Translations under genes and position numbers: made by a program | Shown here: in pieces, positions 18,101 through 28,102 of the stretch | Numbering within the stretch: the first letter of the stretch is position 1 | Layout: each line of letters starts with the position of its first letter | NCBI RefSeq assembly: GCF_016132545.1 | Contig: NZ_CP066167.1 | Coordinates: 2,507,001-2,571,000 of the forward strand | Direction of reading: 5' to 3' | Source of the DNA: Spongiibacter nanhainus | GTDB taxonomy: Bacteria; Pseudomonadota; Gammaproteobacteria; Pseudomonadales; Spongiibacteraceae | DNA length: 64,000 nt | The notes under the pieces: model-generated | Databases searched by the model: none | Seen by the model: only the letters and a program-made list of their open reading frames with translations | Told to the model about the DNA's origin: nothing

Positions 18101-19681
18101 ATGCCCCATCGCCAGGACTTTTCACAAATACGCGCCGTAATGCGTATCTACAGCACATATCGCTTGGTATTGGTGGCGATACTGGTGGCGACCTATGTGC
18201 TGGGCACAGTACAGTCGGTGCTGGGGAAATCCCAACCCCAACTCTTCGCCGTCGTCTCTGCCGCTTATTTGGCATTTTCCGCCATCGCCTTGCTCCGTCA
18301 TATGACCCTGACAAGGCCCTATAGCGACACACAGCTGTTTAGCGAGTTTTTTATCGATATCGGCTGCCTGATGCTGATGAGCTACGCTTCCAGCAACTCT
18401 GGTTTGGCGTTGCTATTAGTGGTTTGTATCAGCGCCGCCAGCATGACTCTGCCAGGACAGCTCAGCCTGCTGATTGCCTCGCTGTCCACCATCGCCGAGC
18501 TGGGGGAAGTAGCCGCCAATATTGCCGCAGAGCGAGCCGACGTGAGTCAGTTTATACAGGCCGGCACCATGGGCATGGCCTATTTTACCGCGGCCTTGGC
18601 TATCCGCTACCTCAGCCAGAGAATATCCACCACCCAACACTTGGCAGAGCGCCGGCGAGAGGATATCGAGCGGCTGTCACAAATCAACCAGCTGATCGTA
18701 CAGCGAATGCAAACTGGGGTCGTGGTGATGTCTCACAACGGCGAAATCAAACTACTCAACAACGCTGCGGCTGAGCTTCTAGATTACCCCGATGTGGTCA
18801 TCTCCCCGGGAAGTAAAGCACCGACAGAGCTTGTCTCAATGGCGGCCAACCCCGACAACAACTCCCAGCTTCTAACCCTCGGCAGGGGCAAAGTTGAAGT
18901 CCAGGTAAACATGGCTCATTTGGACAGCACCGAAAATGGGGATTGCCTTTTCTATTTGGAGAACTCTAGCAAGATTGCCCAGCGCGCACAAAACCTCAAA
19001 CTGGCTTCGTTGGGACGATTTAGTGCCAGTATCGCCCACGAAATTCGCAACCCTTTGGCGGCAATCAGCTATGCCGCGCAACTACTCAGCGAGAACCCCG
19101 AGCTTGAGGAAACCGATCGCAAATTCACCCGCATCATCCAGAACCATGCCAATCGCATGAACGATATTATCCAGAATATTCTGGAGCTCTCCCGGGGCCG
19201 CCCCCCAAAACCGGAACGTTTCGAACTGGAGTCCTGGTTGCGGGATTTCGCCAATGATTGGCAGACTCACAACCCCAATGCCGCCGAACTCAAAGTTCAC
19301 GCCAGCGCCTCCGGGATTATCGTCAAAGTCGACCCGAGCCAACTGCGGCAAATTGTCAGCAACATCACTGAAAATGGTATACGTCACAGCACCACGGAGA
19401 AAGAAAGAGGCCAAGTCAGTTTCGAGCTTACCACCTCGCCCCTGTCCGGCGGCGCGGTATTGGATATTATCGACAACGGCCCTGGTATTGCGGTCGAAGA
19501 CGAGGACGCCATCTTCGAACCCTTTTTCACAACGCAGGTACAGGGCAGCGGATTGGGTTTGTATCTGTCCAGAGAGCTTTGTCTGGCTAATCAAATGAGC
19601 ATCGTCTACCAACGTACTGAATCGGGACAAAGCTGCTTTCGGTTACAATTCAGCCATCCCAATCGTGGCACCCTGACCTAA
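18101..19681 (+). CDS. pilS: type IV pilus two-component sensor kinase PilS
   Basis: A 526-residue membrane histidine kinase that phosphorylates PilR to set transcription of pilin genes. About six N-terminal membrane segments (residues 20-175) are followed by a PAS-like domain (VVMSHNGEIKLLNNAAAELLDYP), the dimerisation/phosphoacceptor H-box with H313 (ASIAHEIRNPLAAISY), and the ATPase domain with an N-box (ITENGIRHS), G1 (DIIDNGPGI) and G2 (GSGLGLYLSREL). Start ATG 18101, with an alternative at 18140. It is followed 10 bp later by pilR. Location next to pilin genes and upstream of bamD/clpB matches Pseudomonas. Confidence 0.94.
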   Translation: MPHRQDFSQIRAVMRIYSTYRLVLVAILVATYVLGTVQSVLGKSQPQLFAVVSAAYLAFSAIALLRHMTLTRPYSDTQLFSEFFIDIGCLMLMSYASSNSGLALLLVVCISAASMTLPGQLSLLIASLSTIAELGEVAANIAAERADVSQFIQAGTMGMAYFTAALAIRYLSQRISTTQHLAERRREDIERLSQINQLIVQRMQTGVVVMSHNGEIKLLNNAAAELLDYPDVVISPGSKAPTELVSMAANPDNNSQLLTLGRGKVEVQVNMAHLDSTENGDCLFYLENSSKIAQRAQNLKLASLGRFSASIAHEIRNPLAAISYAAQLLSENPELEETDRKFTRIIQNHANRMNDIIQNILELSRGRPPKPERFELESWLRDFANDWQTHNPNAAELKVHASASGIIVKVDPSQLRQIVSNITENGIRHSTTEKERGQVSFELTTSPLSGGAVLDIIDNGPGIAVEDEDAIFEPFFTTQVQGSGLGLYLSRELCLANQMSIVYQRTESGQSCFRLQFSHPNRGTLT

Positions 19682-19691
19682 AAGATTTTTT

Positions 19692-21047
19692 ATGAATACC
19701 AACACCGTACTCATTGTCGATGACGAGCCCGATATCCGCGAGCTACTGGATATCACCCTAACCCGCATGGGGCTCAATACGCTGTCAGTCGGGTCGGTTC
19801 AGGAAGCCTTGGACGCTTTGGCAGAACAACCCCATATTCAGCTTTGCCTGACTGATATCCGACTGCCAGACGGCTCCGGTATCGATATCGTCAAGCATAT
19901 ACAGCGCAGCTACGACACTGTTGCCACTGCGGTATTAACGGCCTATGGCAGTACAGAGCTTGCTGTCGAGGCGCTCAAAGCCGGGGCCTTTGATTTCATC
20001 AACAAGCCGGTTTCGGTAGAACAGCTTCGCAACCTGGTTAAATCCGCGCTGCGCCTGGAGAGCGAAAGCCGCATCGATAGCAGCCAACATTCGCGGCTGC
20101 TGGGCGAAACACCCGGCATCATCAAGCTCAGAGAGCAGATTAAAAAACTGGCGCGCAGCCAGGCGCCGGTCTATATCAGCGGTGAGTCCGGCAGCGGTAA
20201 AGAGGTGGTGGCGCGCCTGATCCACGCCAACGGCCCGAGAGCCAACGCCGCCTTTGTGCCGGTGAACTGCGGCGCTATACCCAGTGAGCTGGTAGAGAGC
20301 GAATTTTTTGGTCACATCAAAGGCAGCTTCACTGGCGCCTTTGAAGACAAAGAAGGCCTGTTTGAGGCCGCCAATGGTGGCACCCTTTTCCTGGATGAAG
20401 TCGCCGATCTGCCACTAAACATGCAAGTCAAACTGCTGCGGGCCATTCAGGAGAAAGCGGTGCGCCGGGTGGGATCAAACCGGGAGATTCCCGTGGATGT
20501 ACGGATTCTCAGTGCTACTCACCGCGACCTGGCCAAGGAAGTCGCCGCAGAACATTTTCGCAGCGACTTGTACTACCGTATCAACGTGATTGAGATACAG
20601 GTCCCTAGTCTGAGGGAGCGCGCCCAGGATATCCCCCTGCTGGCAGACTTTATCCTGCAGAAGATTGCTAAAGACTGGTCAGTGGCCAAACCCACTTTAA
20701 GCCCAGACGCTCTGGATGCATTGCGCAGCTATCCCTTCCCCGGCAATGTTCGGGAACTGGAAAATATTATCGAGCGCGCGGCTACGTTGTGCGAAAACGA
20801 TTGCATCACGCCGCGAGATCTCAGCCTGCCAACCCACACGCCTTCCGATCACAATACCGCGGCCAATGTCGATCACCTTACTGCCGCCAGAGGCCAGTTT
20901 GAGAATTACATCGAGAATATAGAGAAAGCTGTTATGTTGGCAGCTCTGGAGGAAACCCAATGGAAGAAAACCGAAGCAGCCAACGTGCTAGGCCTGACCT
21001 TCAGACAATTTCGCTATAAGTTGAAGAAGTATCAGCTGGACGAATAA
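19692..21047 (+). CDS. pilR: sigma-54-dependent response regulator PilR
   Basis: A 451-residue NtrC-class activator of type IV pilin transcription. The receiver domain has the acidic pocket DDE (residues 10-12) and phosphoacceptor D55 (CLTDIRLPDGSG). The AAA+ domain has Walker A GESGSGKE, the sigma-54 contact loop GSFTGAF, Walker B GGTLFLDE and an arginine finger region (FRSDLYYRINVI). The C-terminal Fis-type helix-turn-helix (EAANVLGLTFRQFRYKLKKY) binds DNA. It forms an operon with pilS and runs tail to tail into the second pilY1. No canonical sigma-54 promoter was found before the minor pilins, so its targets probably lie elsewhere (for example pilA, not in the window). Confidence 0.95.
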   Translation: MNTNTVLIVDDEPDIRELLDITLTRMGLNTLSVGSVQEALDALAEQPHIQLCLTDIRLPDGSGIDIVKHIQRSYDTVATAVLTAYGSTELAVEALKAGAFDFINKPVSVEQLRNLVKSALRLESESRIDSSQHSRLLGETPGIIKLREQIKKLARSQAPVYISGESGSGKEVVARLIHANGPRANAAFVPVNCGAIPSELVESEFFGHIKGSFTGAFEDKEGLFEAANGGTLFLDEVADLPLNMQVKLLRAIQEKAVRRVGSNREIPVDVRILSATHRDLAKEVAAEHFRSDLYYRINVIEIQVPSLRERAQDIPLLADFILQKIAKDWSVAKPTLSPDALDALRSYPFPGNVRELENIIERAATLCENDCITPRDLSLPTHTPSDHNTAANVDHLTAARGQFENYIENIEKAVMLAALEETQWKKTEAANVLGLTFRQFRYKLKKYQLDE

Positions 21048-21048
21048 A

Positions 21049-21062
21049 CGCCCCGGAGGGCG
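21049..21062. terminator. weak hairpin between pilR and pilY1
   Basis: CGCCC-CGGA-GGGCG is a small perfect inverted repeat in the 27-bp gap between the convergent pilR and pilY1 stop codons. It has no T-run and is a weak candidate. Confidence 0.3.
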
Positions 21063-21074
21063 CTTATCGACGTG

Positions 21075-24000
21075 CTATTTAAAGTACCAGAAGGTACGTT
21101 CGCGGCGATTGTCCGCCGGCATCTCCGGCATGCTAGGATCAAAGGGAGATGGCCCAGCACCGCCAATAATAAAAGGCACGGTTTTGCCATCAATGGTTAC
21201 CAGACCCGCGATCGGTGATGGTGGCAAACCACCACCTGAGAAGATATTGCGCTGCGTCTCGCCCGTAAATAGATCTATAACGTAGGCTCCTGCATTGCCA
21301 AGATTTGCAGTACACGAGCCTTCAGCCGGGACATCCGGTTGGTTCGTCCCAAAGTAAACTTTACCACCCACCGTAAGAGGCGCATTGACTCCCTTTTCGC
21401 CCACCATCAAATTAATATAGTAACCGGCATAGGAATCCGACAAGCCATCGAAAAACAATGAGGTGGCACCTGCAGTATCACAACTAACCACATTCTCGTC
21501 GGCATCGAGACACTGAAGTGAACTCTGATTAACGAGATCTGCGGTATCGATGGGATCGGGGGCCGGGCTCGAAATCGCTTTACCGAGATTTTTATCCATA
21601 ATCACGTAAAAACGATTCTGGACGTTGTAAGCCCGACCGGCCGTGTTGTCGTCAGTGTAGAGTGGGTGCTCCCGGTCGCCGGATACGGCCACCACAGCAT
21701 CAAAGTTGTTAGTCGGCACCACATCGGGGCCAAACAAAAACTTCCTGGCATTATTGCCGCTACCACCGAGCTCCGCCAACTTACTGATCTGGAACTGGGA
21801 GAACGCGGTATCTGCTGGATCCTGAGTTTCCAGATCAATTCGCCAGATATTGCCGCCAACATCGGCGGCGTAAAGACGATCGGTAAAACCATCGAAGTCC
21901 CGATCCACCAAAGTAATATCCGCAGGAATCGCGCGGGTCAAGGACGCGGTCGCTTGGCAGTGCCCTCCGGCTGCGAGGGTAACGCCTGCGCAACTGGGCA
22001 CTGCCGTCCATAAGATTTTACCGCTAACTGAGTCAACAATGACAATGCCTCGACCCATCGTATTGGTGCCAGATGCGGGGTCGGCGTCCTCTGCTGGGTC
22101 ATAGCCCGCACCAAATACCAGAACAGGATTGTCGTAGCCCTTAATCTGGGTCACTTTGGGTTGCGACCAGGTTTGCCCCAATTCTGGAAGATCAGACGTG
22201 GTCAACCGCCACAAATACCGGGGACTAGTGGGGGTGGTAACGTCCATAGCATATATGAAACGGCCACCACGTCGTGCCGATAGGTAGATATATGCTTTGC
22301 CAGAGGTACTTGTTCCCTCGCGTTGATCCTGCAAGACCGTGGTTGTACCGTCGAAGAAATAATCCCGCCCTTCCGCATCAGGATCAATACTGGTGGGATA
22401 CTTCACAGCCGGGTTGTTGTTATAGAGTCTCTTAAGCTGGTCGAAAAATTCAGGGGCAACAAAACTCCACAACTCCCCCCCTGGCTGAACGTCACCAATG
22501 TTGGCCGTCTGATTACCGTTTATCGCACGGAAGTGCCCATCGTTGGAGCCATAGAACACCACAACCCCAGTGTTGCCACCGTAATTAATGACCGCCGGCC
22601 GAGAGTGCAACACGTCGCCGTGAATTGAGCCCCTAACACTGACTGGGCATTCGGCATCTCTGCTATTTGGGGGGCAAGGCCCGCGCTTGACTTCGTTACC
22701 GACGATATCATCGCCACGCATCCATTGGATAAGGTTGTCCGCAGTCAAAGTCACAGCGCTAGTACCACAGGTTACGTTCGCAGTCTCGGCAAGCACATAA
22801 TCCTGCAACGTCAGTTGATAGGTATCGTCATCGATAATTGCAGCCACGCTGCCCAAGACCGTACCTTCCAGTTCATCAATATTGTAGGTGTTGGTATTGT
22901 TTCCAACCGTGCAATTTTCCAGTTCAATTTGATCTCCCACCAATAGCCCATGGCCAGTTTGGGAAACCGTGGCAAGCCTGCTCACATCGACGATAACAGC
23001 ATTATTATATGAACCGTTATTTGGTATATCTTTGCTGGTCACATCAAAGGTGGAATCCGTAACACCTGATATAGAGCATGGCGCATCGAAGGTGCACACT
23101 TGCTTGTTCGCCGGCAGAACACTATTCCAGCCCCCGACAATCACCACCCTGTCGGTATTGGCATCTAGGTCGGTACCGCCAGAATTATCGTGGGTGACAG
23201 TACATTTTCGATTATTGCCGTTACCGCTACAGGAGGTAGAAATAGTTTCATTGGTATCATAACGCCCCACCGTAATCGAGGCACCGCCACCTGCCTGGGC
23301 TGCACCCAGTATCCCTTCCAATTTACTAACCAGTGTGGCGTTGTCACCGTCGAAATCCGGTAAGGCTGACCCTGTTGGGCAGGCACCGGTATCATTACAA
23401 GTATAGACAATGCGTCCATCAGAGCTGGTCAGATTTTGAATACGCTGAACCAGGCCAACACCGCCCTTTTCGACAAGGTCGCCATCAGGGGCATCATAGG
23501 TAAAGGCATCGCCCTCGGGGCTATTAATCCAGAAGCCCCCTGCTGGCCAATTAGCGACGGCAACCCCATTGCCATCAGTCGGTGAATTGGTTGTCCAAAA
23601 ACTGGTTGCGGTGCTGGCAATTGCCCCGGTCACCGGATTGGTTACAGACGTCACCGCGCCAGATACATCCTGGGTCGCGTCAGTAAGGACTATATTGCCA
23701 CCGGCATCAAAACCCAATTGATACTGTTTAACATTGCCATTCCAACGCGGTCCTGCAGTGGCATCGGGGCGGAACATGGCGATGTAAACCTGGTTTAAGA
23801 AGGTACCCTGAGTATTGGCGCTTACCGGCAACGTCGCCGAAGAGAACACACTATTGACATCCTGAACCTCGTTGAAGATCTGGATTAATATTTCCTGTAG
23901 TCCAGCGTGATTATCTGCGGTGACTTTAAATGCTTTACCGCCGCCCTCTGTGGCCATATCAGCAAGGAAGTTAATTTCACCGGCCAGCTTTTCTTCCAGG

Positions 24001-24902
24001 TCGGGTGCATACACCGCAATGGAATAGGTCGTGATATTTCTGTCCGATTGGGCGCTGTCCCCAACGTCGACCAGATTCATAAACCGCGTCCACTCATCGC
24101 CCCAGTATTTGTTGTTGGCCGAGCCCGAGTTATTAAGTAGAGTCACCGCCCGGGGAGTACTAAAAAACTCATATTTGGATGAGCCTTCCGCATAGCCAAA
24201 AGCACTGCTTAGCTGACTTAACAAGAGAGTGTCTGGGTTACCTGTGCCATCAGCGACGCTAGAATTTTCTTTAGTGGCATTTCCTATATAAACCAAGACA
24301 GCATCTCGACACTCTGTTGCCACTTCCGCGAGGCCAGAGTAGTCAACGCCAGAACAGGATGTACTAAGGCCATTTAACATAGCCCAACTTTCCGCCACCA
24401 AATCCCCAAGGCGCGACTGGTTCGCCAAGTCGTTCTTGTCAAACGCCTTGAGTTTGGAGACAAAACTGTTTATTGCTGGTTCTGTCATTAAAGCGGGACT
24501 TGAATACAGATAGCCGCAACGATTATTACCATTGCCTAAATCAGAGTCCCCACTAAAACCATTCTCATTAAATACCATCAAACCAACTTTGACCGCACCG
24601 AGAAGGTCACTGTTCGCATTTTTTAGCGACAGCATGGTATTCACCAAGGCACACTGCTCCATCCCTCCAACCGTGTCCCCCAGCTCCGGCGCTTGATTGG
24701 TGTCGCTGTAGACACAGCCATGAACCACATTGGCGTTAGAGTTGGCCGTGCTGTGCCAGCCCAACAGGACCGTCGGCGGGTTACCACCGCTAGGATTAAT
24801 CCCAGAAAACAGATCGATATCTTCGGCAACGACGCCTACCGATAAAACCGACATCGCTAGTAAAAAGCAACCAGCGCCTGCAATTAACTTGAACATTCTC
24901 AT
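21075..24902 (-). CDS. pilY1: PilY1-type pilus tip/assembly protein, second module
   Basis: A 1275-residue exported protein of the PilC/PilY1 family, which sits at the tip of type IV pili with the minor pilins and controls extension and adhesion. A signal peptide (LIAGAGCFLLAMSVLSVGVVA) is followed by a von Willebrand A-like region, then the C-terminal beta-propeller with a calcium loop (DRDFDGFTDRLYAAD, about residue 1000). In the vWA region the segment expected to hold the metal-site Asp reads VLLGWHSTANSNANV (45-59), so the MIDAS motif is lost. The C-terminus is FWYFK, unlike the paralogue. It is the last gene of the second minor-pilin set. Expect a disulfide-rich, secreted protein. Confidence 0.9.
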   Translation of the reverse strand: MRMFKLIAGAGCFLLAMSVLSVGVVAEDIDLFSGINPSGGNPPTVLLGWHSTANSNANVVHGCVYSDTNQAPELGDTVGGMEQCALVNTMLSLKNANSDLLGAVKVGLMVFNENGFSGDSDLGNGNNRCGYLYSSPALMTEPAINSFVSKLKAFDKNDLANQSRLGDLVAESWAMLNGLSTSCSGVDYSGLAEVATECRDAVLVYIGNATKENSSVADGTGNPDTLLLSQLSSAFGYAEGSSKYEFFSTPRAVTLLNNSGSANNKYWGDEWTRFMNLVDVGDSAQSDRNITTYSIAVYAPDLEEKLAGEINFLADMATEGGGKAFKVTADNHAGLQEILIQIFNEVQDVNSVFSSATLPVSANTQGTFLNQVYIAMFRPDATAGPRWNGNVKQYQLGFDAGGNIVLTDATQDVSGAVTSVTNPVTGAIASTATSFWTTNSPTDGNGVAVANWPAGGFWINSPEGDAFTYDAPDGDLVEKGGVGLVQRIQNLTSSDGRIVYTCNDTGACPTGSALPDFDGDNATLVSKLEGILGAAQAGGGASITVGRYDTNETISTSCSGNGNNRKCTVTHDNSGGTDLDANTDRVVIVGGWNSVLPANKQVCTFDAPCSISGVTDSTFDVTSKDIPNNGSYNNAVIVDVSRLATVSQTGHGLLVGDQIELENCTVGNNTNTYNIDELEGTVLGSVAAIIDDDTYQLTLQDYVLAETANVTCGTSAVTLTADNLIQWMRGDDIVGNEVKRGPCPPNSRDAECPVSVRGSIHGDVLHSRPAVINYGGNTGVVVFYGSNDGHFRAINGNQTANIGDVQPGGELWSFVAPEFFDQLKRLYNNNPAVKYPTSIDPDAEGRDYFFDGTTTVLQDQREGTSTSGKAYIYLSARRGGRFIYAMDVTTPTSPRYLWRLTTSDLPELGQTWSQPKVTQIKGYDNPVLVFGAGYDPAEDADPASGTNTMGRGIVIVDSVSGKILWTAVPSCAGVTLAAGGHCQATASLTRAIPADITLVDRDFDGFTDRLYAADVGGNIWRIDLETQDPADTAFSQFQISKLAELGGSGNNARKFLFGPDVVPTNNFDAVVAVSGDREHPLYTDDNTAGRAYNVQNRFYVIMDKNLGKAISSPAPDPIDTADLVNQSSLQCLDADENVVSCDTAGATSLFFDGLSDSYAGYYINLMVGEKGVNAPLTVGGKVYFGTNQPDVPAEGSCTANLGNAGAYVIDLFTGETQRNIFSGGGLPPSPIAGLVTIDGKTVPFIIGGAGPSPFDPSMPEMPADNRRERTFWYFK

Positions 24903-24942
24903 TGCGAAAACCTCGCCATAAGCTTGGTAGTGTGGGCTTCGA

Positions 24943-25521
24943 TTAGTTCAAACATGGCGTACCAACATAAGCCCGAATATATATACCCTGATGCATCGTT
25001 AAATTTGCACCTGTCTCAGTATCTGAGACGGCAGCACTTACATCCCAAGTCATTTTGGTGCATATAGAGTTCCCACTTGACACACCATCGTCGGACAACA
25101 AACCTGTATTTTGTTGACCTCCTCCGCTAACACAGAATTTGTCGTTATTCGATCGTTTAGGTTCTAACTCGGTAATTTTTACCGGAGCCACTCTGATACA
25201 CTTAGGTGGAGGGACTGTAGCCAACATTTCATTGACCCCGTCACCATCAAAATCTGCTCCAAACGTAGCGTCAGTTTCTGGTAGAGGTAGCGCGAAGTTT
25301 GCCGCATTACTTATATATGCCTCAATCCCATTCCTCGCCGCTGACTTGGCCTCCATCCGATACTGCTGATTGCCCGCGATCTTAAAATTGATGTTACTGC
25401 CACTCACCATGCTGAACACTATCACGCTAAATACTGCCAACATGATTAGCACCACAATCAGTACTACACCGGATTGCCGGCGGGAAGGGCCCGGTGCTGA
25501 GGGATATCGCTGATGTCTCAC
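24943..25521 (-). CDS. pilX: minor pilin PilX, second module
   Basis: A 192-residue pseudopilin of the PilX type. The leader ends at Gly (RRQSG), followed by a hydrophobic helix VVLIVVLIMLAVFSVIVFSM without the Glu5 of other pilins, as is usual for PilX and GspK. The next part (NFKIAGNQQYRMEAKSAARN) matches the PilX stalk. The start is a GTG that overlaps the pilW stop (GTGA), with AGGAG 8 bases upstream. It lies between pilW and pilY1 in the second module, as in Pseudomonas. Confidence 0.85.
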   Translation of the reverse strand: MRHQRYPSAPGPSRRQSGVVLIVVLIMLAVFSVIVFSMVSGSNINFKIAGNQQYRMEAKSAARNGIEAYISNAANFALPLPETDATFGADFDGDGVNEMLATVPPPKCIRVAPVKITELEPKRSNNDKFCVSGGGQQNTGLLSDDGVSSGNSICTKMTWDVSAAVSDTETGANLTMHQGIYIRAYVGTPCLN

Positions 25522-26615
25522 TCTCGCGCTCCTGCCACATTGGGCACCATTACCACAGTGCTGAATACCCGCCGCTGGTAGCCGTCATCCGGCGCGGTGA
25601 TGCGCTGGGCCCGACCCAAATCGTAGCTGCGGGTATCGGATTTATCGGTTGCGGCGCCTCCCCGTACCAGCAAAGCGATATTCACTGCCACCACATCCTC
25701 CCAGTTCTCCGCAGGCGTCGCCGACCAGTCTGCCGACGCGCACCCGGTAGTGGCGGTACTGGCTGCGGGGTTATCAGAATAGCAGTCCGGCGCGCCATCA
25801 CCACTCAAATCCAGGCCGTAGGAGAAATGCATGTCTTCTACGCCAGATACCAAGGGGCGGATACTGGCGGCGTTGTTGATAAATTCCCGGACTTTAAGCG
25901 TGGGAATACCGTCGCCGTCGCCACTACAGTCTTCACAACTGGAGAGAAAATAGGTTCGGGATACAAATGGCCACACTGGTACGATTGTCGCGCCAGCCAC
26001 CGGAGGGTTGAGACAGTCATTATCCCTTAACACAAAATCAGCGGGTGTTTTGCTAAACACAAATGGATTACTGTCGATCTCACAGTTCGATATTTGCAAA
26101 TAAGCCACGCCCGAAACCGCACTGGCGGCGGCGACAGAATCAGTCGCCACTCGTCGAATTACCAACGCCTCTGAACCCGATACGGCGTGGCCTTCGCCTG
26201 CATCTGTGCCGGCAATACAGTCCGGCAACGTCGCACCGGCAGCATAGCCTTGCACCGGGGCGGGCATGCTTGGCGTCGCGTTACTGAACCCAAAATCAGC
26301 GATGGCGGTATTTTCATCCATGCACGGGTCTGGGAGGGTGTAGGTGGCCACATTGGGCCCTGGGTGGTATTGGCCATAGAACCCCGCTAGCGCGATCTCT
26401 TCTTGGAACAGAAACGACGCGTAGCGGCCATTTTCGATTTGATCGGAGGTTTCCGCCAATTCAAAACGTGTTTTACTAACCGAAGACACCAAAGCAATAA
26501 TCCCCAACAGCATAAAGGCACCTAGCCCCAGGGATATCATTAGCTCGATTAGGGATACGCCCCGCTGGCAAGAGGCTTGGAATTGGAATCGGCGACGGGC
26601 CCAAGAATAAGACAT
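25518..26615 (-). CDS. pilW: minor pilin PilW, second module
   Basis: A 365-residue pseudopilin. The prepilin leader and helix are clear (CQRG then VSLIELMISLGLGAFMLLG, with Glu5), and the long cysteine-containing globular domain is typical of PilW. Its start codon overlaps the pilV stop (TAATG) and its stop overlaps the pilX GTG, so pilV-pilW-pilX are tightly coupled. PilW forms part of the priming complex at the pilus tip. A paralogue of 346 residues is present at 32.9-33.9 kb. Confidence 0.9.
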   Translation of the reverse strand: MSYSWARRRFQFQASCQRGVSLIELMISLGLGAFMLLGIIALVSSVSKTRFELAETSDQIENGRYASFLFQEEIALAGFYGQYHPGPNVATYTLPDPCMDENTAIADFGFSNATPSMPAPVQGYAAGATLPDCIAGTDAGEGHAVSGSEALVIRRVATDSVAAASAVSGVAYLQISNCEIDSNPFVFSKTPADFVLRDNDCLNPPVAGATIVPVWPFVSRTYFLSSCEDCSGDGDGIPTLKVREFINNAASIRPLVSGVEDMHFSYGLDLSGDGAPDCYSDNPAASTATTGCASADWSATPAENWEDVVAVNIALLVRGGAATDKSDTRSYDLGRAQRITAPDDGYQRRVFSTVVMVPNVAGARE

Positions 26616-27214
26616 TAGGTCAGATCCCCTATTCTGACAATCGCCGCTACCACCCGGCGGCGCTTCTCATCACCGTATTGGTCTTTGCCACAGAGGTTGT
26701 CTGCGGGAGGCGCTGCCGAGTCTGACATGCCCTGCCACGCCACAGTCACTCGGTAAAGCTGCTCTGCGGCGTTTACTTGTGTCACACACCCTCGCGCGCC
26801 GATCATGGCGCCAATGCTGTCATCGTCCTCGTTTTGAACACTGGAACCCAGTAACAGTTGGTGCCAGGCGGTCAAATCCTCGTCGGCGCGATCATTCAGG
26901 GATTGAGTACTGGCCGAAGCGCAGCCATCAACGCCCTCCTCGTAGTTTCCAGCCAGTGTCGCCCCGGCGCCCAGGTTGATACCGTTGGCGCCATTGGAAT
27001 AACAATCCACGACTAGGCGATTAGCCTGCATGCGATCGACCATATTCTGCACCAAATCCAAAGCCTGCAAACGTTGGTACGCCTCGACCTCCTGCTGCAC
27101 GGTTCTCACCAATAGGCCGGCCGCCCCCATCATGCCCACTAGCATAACCACAAGCGCCACGAGGAGCTCGATCAGGGTAAAGCCTCGCTGCTTACTTTGT
27201 TCGACCTTCAACAC
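26615..27214 (-). CDS. pilV: minor pilin PilV, second module
   Basis: A 199-residue type IV pseudopilin. After a short leader (KVEQSKQRG) comes the N-terminal helix FTLIELLVALVVMLVGMMGAAGL with Glu5, and then the PilV stalk ALDLVQNMVDRMQANR. No ATG is available before the helix: the start must be GTG 27214 or TTG 27211, just behind GGGAGGGAG and overlapping the fimT stop. I list GTG 27214; the TTG has the better spacing. A longer frame from a GTG at 27262 has no supporting ribosome-binding site. Confidence 0.86.
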   Translation of the reverse strand: MLKVEQSKQRGFTLIELLVALVVMLVGMMGAAGLLVRTVQQEVEAYQRLQALDLVQNMVDRMQANRLVVDCYSNGANGINLGAGATLAGNYEEGVDGCASASTQSLNDRADEDLTAWHQLLLGSSVQNEDDDSIGAMIGARGCVTQVNAAEQLYRVTVAWQGMSDSAAPPADNLCGKDQYGDEKRRRVVAAIVRIGDLT

Positions 27215-27672
27215 TCTCCCTCCCGCACTCGCGGCTTTCCGCTTAGAGAGACAGAAACACACCGACTGCGACTCGCCTCACCGGAGTCCGGCACCACATC
27301 AAACTCAACGGTAGCGTTAGATCGACCATCTGGAGTGTAATTGAGGCTATTGGCACTGCCTGTGATGGAGATCCCATTCACACCATCTTCAGACCGCAGA
27401 ACCGTTGCCGTCCCATCAATAGAGACAGTCCAACCCGCAGACCAACCTGCCGCCGCCTTCTCCAGCTTGATGGTTGCATTGCGCGTGACGGACTCGCTGC
27501 GGGCCAAATTAAGGGAATTGACCAGCGTATTACTGGCGCTTCTGACCCGCTGGGTCTCTATCAAGTTGTTGAAGGCAGGCGCAGCCAGGGTGGCCAATAT
27601 GGCTACGATCGCCAGGGTGACCAACAGTTCAAGGAGGGTGTATCCACGCATGGGCTGACTCACTCCCAGCAT
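27208..27672 (-). CDS. fimT: FimT/GspH-type pseudopilin, second module
   Basis: A 154-residue pseudopilin of the FimT/GspH family. It has a leader ending MRG, the helix [21 protein letters not shown], and the usual domain ([20 protein letters not shown]). The C-terminus reads [13 protein letters not shown]: the DNA-uptake GRxR motif of some FimT proteins appears only as GKPR. I use ATG 27672, which gives a 10-residue leader and overlaps pilE; ATG 27651 would leave a leader of only three residues. It opens the second module, overlapping pilE before it and pilV after it. Confidence 0.85.
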   Translation of the reverse strand: MLGVSQPMRGYTLLELLVTLAIVAILATLAAPAFNNLIETQRVRSASNTLVNSLNLARSESVTRNATIKLEKAAAGWSAGWTVSIDGTATVLRSEDGVNGISITGSANSLNYTPDGRSNATVEFDVVPDSGEASRSRCVSVSLSGKPRVREGEC

Positions 27673-28076
27673 CGAGTCGCCCCCGCCGCGTGTCCTTTCA
27701 CTCCAGTGGAGCTAAGCGTCAGAGTCCCGCAATCGTCGCCGCTCTGAGAACCTTTCGGCGCCGCAGAAATCGAATAGGTAGGTGGCGTAGCGGCGTTATT
27801 GGCACTGGTCGTAAACGTGTAAAAATCGGTGATTTCGTTAGGGACTGTGGCACCCAGAGTCGCCATATCAGCCGCGTAGGCACGGTTATCCAGGAAAAAG
27901 CGCTCCTGAAGATTGGCAAGCTCCATAATAAAGCTGCTTGCGGCAGAGCGGCGACTGCGTTCTATGTATCCGTTGTAGGAAGGGATGGCCAAGGTGGCAA
28001 TGATGCCGATAATGGCCACTGTGATCATCAGCTCTATCAGCGTGAAACCCGCTGTATTCTTGTTTTTGACACTCAC
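27660..28076 (-). CDS. pilE: PilE-type minor pilin, second copy
   Basis: A 138-residue type IV pilin-like protein. The short leader NKNTAG is followed by [20 protein letters not shown], and the globular part ends in a cysteine pair (DDCGTLTL ... TRCWE) forming the usual D-loop. The start is GTG 28076. It is closely similar to the adjacent copy at 28.1-28.5 kb in helix and C-terminal pattern, so the two look like a tandem duplication. It joins the two minor-pilin modules. Confidence 0.85.
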   Translation of the reverse strand: MSVKNKNTAGFTLIELMITVAIIGIIATLAIPSYNGYIERSRRSAASSFIMELANLQERFFLDNRAYAADMATLGATVPNEITDFYTFTTSANNAATPPTYSISAAPKGSQSGDDCGTLTLSSTGVKGHAAGATRCWE

Positions 28077-28102
28077 AGACTGTCTCTAATTAGTTTTCCG
28101 GG

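Noticed and set aside
27208-27250. GKPR at the C-terminus of the second-module FimT as a DNA-uptake motif
   Set aside because: The motif requires arginine in the second place (GRxR); lysine makes it doubtful, so the claim was kept for the divergent FimT only.
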